A stretch of 29,709 nucleotides of DNA, from positions 1 to 29,709 of the IMG/VR virus record IMGVR_UViG_3300031143_000024; one strand, 5' to 3'. This DNA comes from a virus. Below, in pieces: positions 27,913 through 29,709 of this stretch. How positions within the stretch are numbered: the first letter of the stretch is position 1; each line of letters opens with the position of its first letter. Position numbers and translations under genes: made by a program. The notes beneath the pieces are model-generated. The model saw only the letters and a program-made list of their open reading frames with translations, was not told where the DNA came from and did no database searches.

Positions 27913-28494
27913 ATGGCTTTAGAATTAAATACCGACATAGCTGTAGAGCTTAATATAACGGCCAGAAGAGGCGACACCTTCGAAATGAAGTTAGCAGTCG
28001 TTGATTCTGCGGACACTAACTTGCCTTATAATTTAGCTGGAACTCAAACTTCCGCACCCGCCGATACTACTAACGGGTATGCTACTATATATCAAGGTAA
28101 GATAACCATAAAGAAGAATAACTCAGAATTTGAAGCTCTTAATGTTTATAGTTATTTCTGGAAAGATAAGCCAACAATCAATAAGATACCTACACTAATA
28201 AAGACTGGTCATTGGTCTGGAGAGAATGCTACAGGAAATGGTCTATTAGCTTTAGGTAGTACTACCGCTAGTTATTCTGGTATATGGTTTAAGGATAGTA
28301 CAGGCGTTGCTGGAGATACAATATCTGTCTCAATTCCAGGTGCTTATATGAACTTAGAAGCAGGGGTTTATGTGTATGATTTTCAAACTAGAAAGAAGGG
28401 TGTTTACGATAATGCTAACTCCGAACTAGGAACTGCATACACAACATGGATGTATGGTACGTTTACTATAGTAGATGAAATAACAAAGCAATGA
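27913..28494 (+). CDS. Tail appendage / baseplate-like protein (weak BppU-like N-terminus)
   Basis: This is a 193-residue beta-rich protein starting 28 bp after the giant gene and behind a host-type promoter. The N-terminal pattern VELNITARRGDTFEMKLAVV (strand, RGDTF turn, strand) and the later GVYVYDFQTRKKG resemble beta-sandwich adaptor domains at the start of receptor-binding or baseplate upper proteins, which attach fibres to the tail. It has no signal peptide. The RGD triplet is probably a structural turn and not a cell-adhesion signal. Its last bases overlap the next start (ATGA), indicating translational coupling. The role as a fibre adaptor or spike component is inferred. Confidence 0.55.
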   Translation: MALELNTDIAVELNITARRGDTFEMKLAVVDSADTNLPYNLAGTQTSAPADTTNGYATIYQGKITIKKNNSEFEALNVYSYFWKDKPTINKIPTLIKTGHWSGENATGNGLLALGSTTASYSGIWFKDSTGVAGDTISVSIPGAYMNLEAGVYVYDFQTRKKGVYDNANSELGTAYTTWMYGTFTIVDEITKQ

Positions 28495-29015
28495 CATTAA
28501 TAATAAACCCAATAACTCAGTCTCAGACTATCTCTATAAACTCTTTTGGTATAGGATTAAACTCCTTACCAAACGGTTCTCTTGAGAGCTTAATGGAACT
28601 TAAGTACGCCTTTGAGGGGTGGCCTTCTATTCCTGCTAACGTATCTTATGGTGATGTTGTTGTTTTCAATAACATAGTACCAGCTAGTACAAACCCTTAT
28701 GGGGTTGAATTAGAGAAGGCTAACACTGGAATACCAGGTCACGCCAATAAGACTATGATGGTATTCATTAGTCACGAGAGTGGAGTTCTTACGTTGATGC
28801 ATAAAGGGTATCTTGATTTTACTACTATAACAGAAAGCTCTCTTAGCTCTTACGCTCAGGGTGACGGTTTATATGTTAATGGAAATAATATAGCTATAAG
28901 CCCACCCCAAACTACAGGTAGTTGGGTTAAGTCTATAGGGTTTTGCATGCCGAACATGGAAGGAGTTTACAGAATCTGGTTTGAATCAGACAGTACATAT
29001 TTTACAATAGGATAA
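28491..29015 (+). CDS. Small beta-rich appendage or fibre-knob protein
   Basis: This 174-residue protein is translationally coupled to the previous gene through an ATGA overlap. It contains SLESLMELKYAFEGWPSIPA, the strand-turn segment SYGDVVVFNNIVPAS, and a C-terminal block GDGLYVNGNNIAISPPQTTG followed by SWVKSIGFCMP and YRIWFESDSTYFTIG. The C-terminal block, with its 'G..V..VG' strand and final 'i.f.s...f' strand, looks like the small beta-barrel domains found in phage decoration and fibre proteins. I do not recognise the exact family. Being in the same block as the adaptor-like gene suggests a host-contact or virion-surface role. Confidence 0.5.
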   Translation: MTLIINPITQSQTISINSFGIGLNSLPNGSLESLMELKYAFEGWPSIPANVSYGDVVVFNNIVPASTNPYGVELEKANTGIPGHANKTMMVFISHESGVLTLMHKGYLDFTTITESSLSSYAQGDGLYVNGNNIAISPPQTTGSWVKSIGFCMPNMEGVYRIWFESDSTYFTIG

Positions 29016-29040
29016 ACTAATTATTAAAAATAAACACAAT

Positions 29041-29709
29041 GGCTAAATACCCAAAAATTACAGGTAATATATCTGGAGCTTCAAAATTTGATAGATTAAA
29101 GTCCCCTCTTTATGGGCTACCTGCCCACTTAGGCGGTATAAACCAAAACTACTTAGTTAAAAAGCTAACAGATTCTGCAGGTAATGAAACTGTATTCGCT
29201 GTAGTTGTAATTGAGAGTAGTGGTGATTCAGGTTCTTTCTTGAATGTTAGTAATATCCACTTAAAGGATGAGGCTGACGCTTTAACTCAGGCAGGTACAG
29301 GGAATACCAACGCAACTCAACAAGATTTGTTTTGCCTTACCCCACTTAAAAAGACGGGTTCTGATGCTTACACGGATAACAATCCTTATATGGCTAGTCA
29401 GTTATCTGATATGTCTGTAGAAAATCTATATAGTACATTAGCTACAGATTCAGATTATGTAGCAACAGACCTTAATACTGAGGCTGATGGAGCTGCTTCA
29501 TTTATGAAATTCTCTTTAACTTCTGAGAAAGAAATTGTATGGGAAGCAGAAGGAACAGCTTTAGCTGACTGTACCGCTGTTATACCTGTTTATACTCACG
29601 CTTATGTAGTTGCTAATCCTATACCTGCAGGTTCTTATGCTGCAATATTGGTTAAATGTAATACTTTAGGTACGTCTATATTTGACGGTTCTAAAACTAA
29701 TAAATTAAC
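29041..29709 (+). CDS. Beta-rich virion/appendage protein, 3' end outside window
   Basis: An ATG at 29041 follows an A-rich leader (AAAAATAAACACAATG) and the frame stays open for 223 codons to the window end. The N-terminus MAKYPKITGNISGASKFDRL is followed by LYGLPAHLGGINQNYLVKKL and a strand-rich stretch with TVFAVVVIESSGDSGSFLNV. Later parts are rich in Ala, Thr, Asp and Gly (YSTLATDSDYVATDLNTEAD, then ADCTAVIPVYTHAYVVANP). Composition and position after two appendage-like genes suggest a fibre or surface protein. I recognise no family, and the missing C-terminus could hold the diagnostic domain. Confidence 0.7.

Noticed and set aside
27973-27981. RGD triplet in the appendage protein as an integrin-type adhesion motif
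   Set aside because: The triplet is short and sits in a predicted strand turn; a bacterial phage has no reason to bind integrins.

Overview
The window reads as the structural and virion-cargo half of a tailed phage of the crAss-like (Crassvirales-type) group. The host is probably a member of the Bacteroidota, and a marine or aquatic Flavobacteriia-like host is my best guess. Four things point there. First, the gene order is major capsid protein, small beta-rich head protein, ring/tail proteins, very long tail 'stabilization/muzzle' protein, then cargo proteins and a giant protein with an RNA-polymerase-type active site. Second, start codons are preceded by A-rich leaders and I see no Shine-Dalgarno sequences, as is usual in Bacteroidota. 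Third, there is a TAnnTTTG promoter element near 27890. Fourth, the DNA is AT-rich. All supported genes are on the + strand and packed tightly, several overlapping or abutting. I see no tRNA, CRISPR array, transposon or minus-strand gene. Terminase, portal and replication genes must lie outside the window.

Layout. 1-267: the 3' end of a gene that starts before the window, possibly scaffold-like. 310-2239: head module (major capsid protein and a small Ala/Val-rich probable decoration or head-fibre protein), closed by a strong UUCG hairpin terminator at 2266-2293. 2318-3628: two head-to-tail proteins, followed by a second hairpin at 3657-3697. 3710-5382: three neck/tail ring-type proteins. 5391-10055: the 1554-residue muzzle/stabilization protein. 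10055-15737: three probable cargo or ejection proteins (521, 766 and 606 aa), the second with an N-terminal lysozyme-like domain. 15741-27884: a single 4047-codon gene. From 27913: a promoter-led block of at least three appendage-type genes, the last cut by the window end.

The most interesting object is the 4047-residue protein. It carries an HExxH zincin motif (H903-E904...H907, with a candidate third ligand E1015). Far downstream it has D2260-K-D2262-G-D2264, set in a double-psi beta-barrel-like context that closely resembles the catalytic aspartate motif of the beta' subunit of cellular RNA polymerases and of the known crAss-like virion RNA polymerase. It also has an N-terminal hydrophobic segment, a Lys/Glu-rich coiled-coil region, a C-terminal hydrophobic helix and a strongly basic C-terminal tail. 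My reading is that it is packaged in the capsid and injected, and that it combines a protease-like module with an RNA polymerase for early transcription. It may be cut into pieces during assembly or ejection.

How the genes may work together: the capsid proteins build the head, the ring and muzzle proteins build the portal-proximal tail, and the cargo proteins (lysozyme plus hydrophobic/glycine-rich proteins) open a path through the cell wall and membranes. The polymerase then enters with or ahead of the DNA. The late structural operon and appendage genes are probably transcribed by host RNA polymerase, given the host-like promoter. The two hairpins sit directly in front of start codons with no room for a new promoter, so they may be leaky terminators that step down expression from capsid to tail genes.
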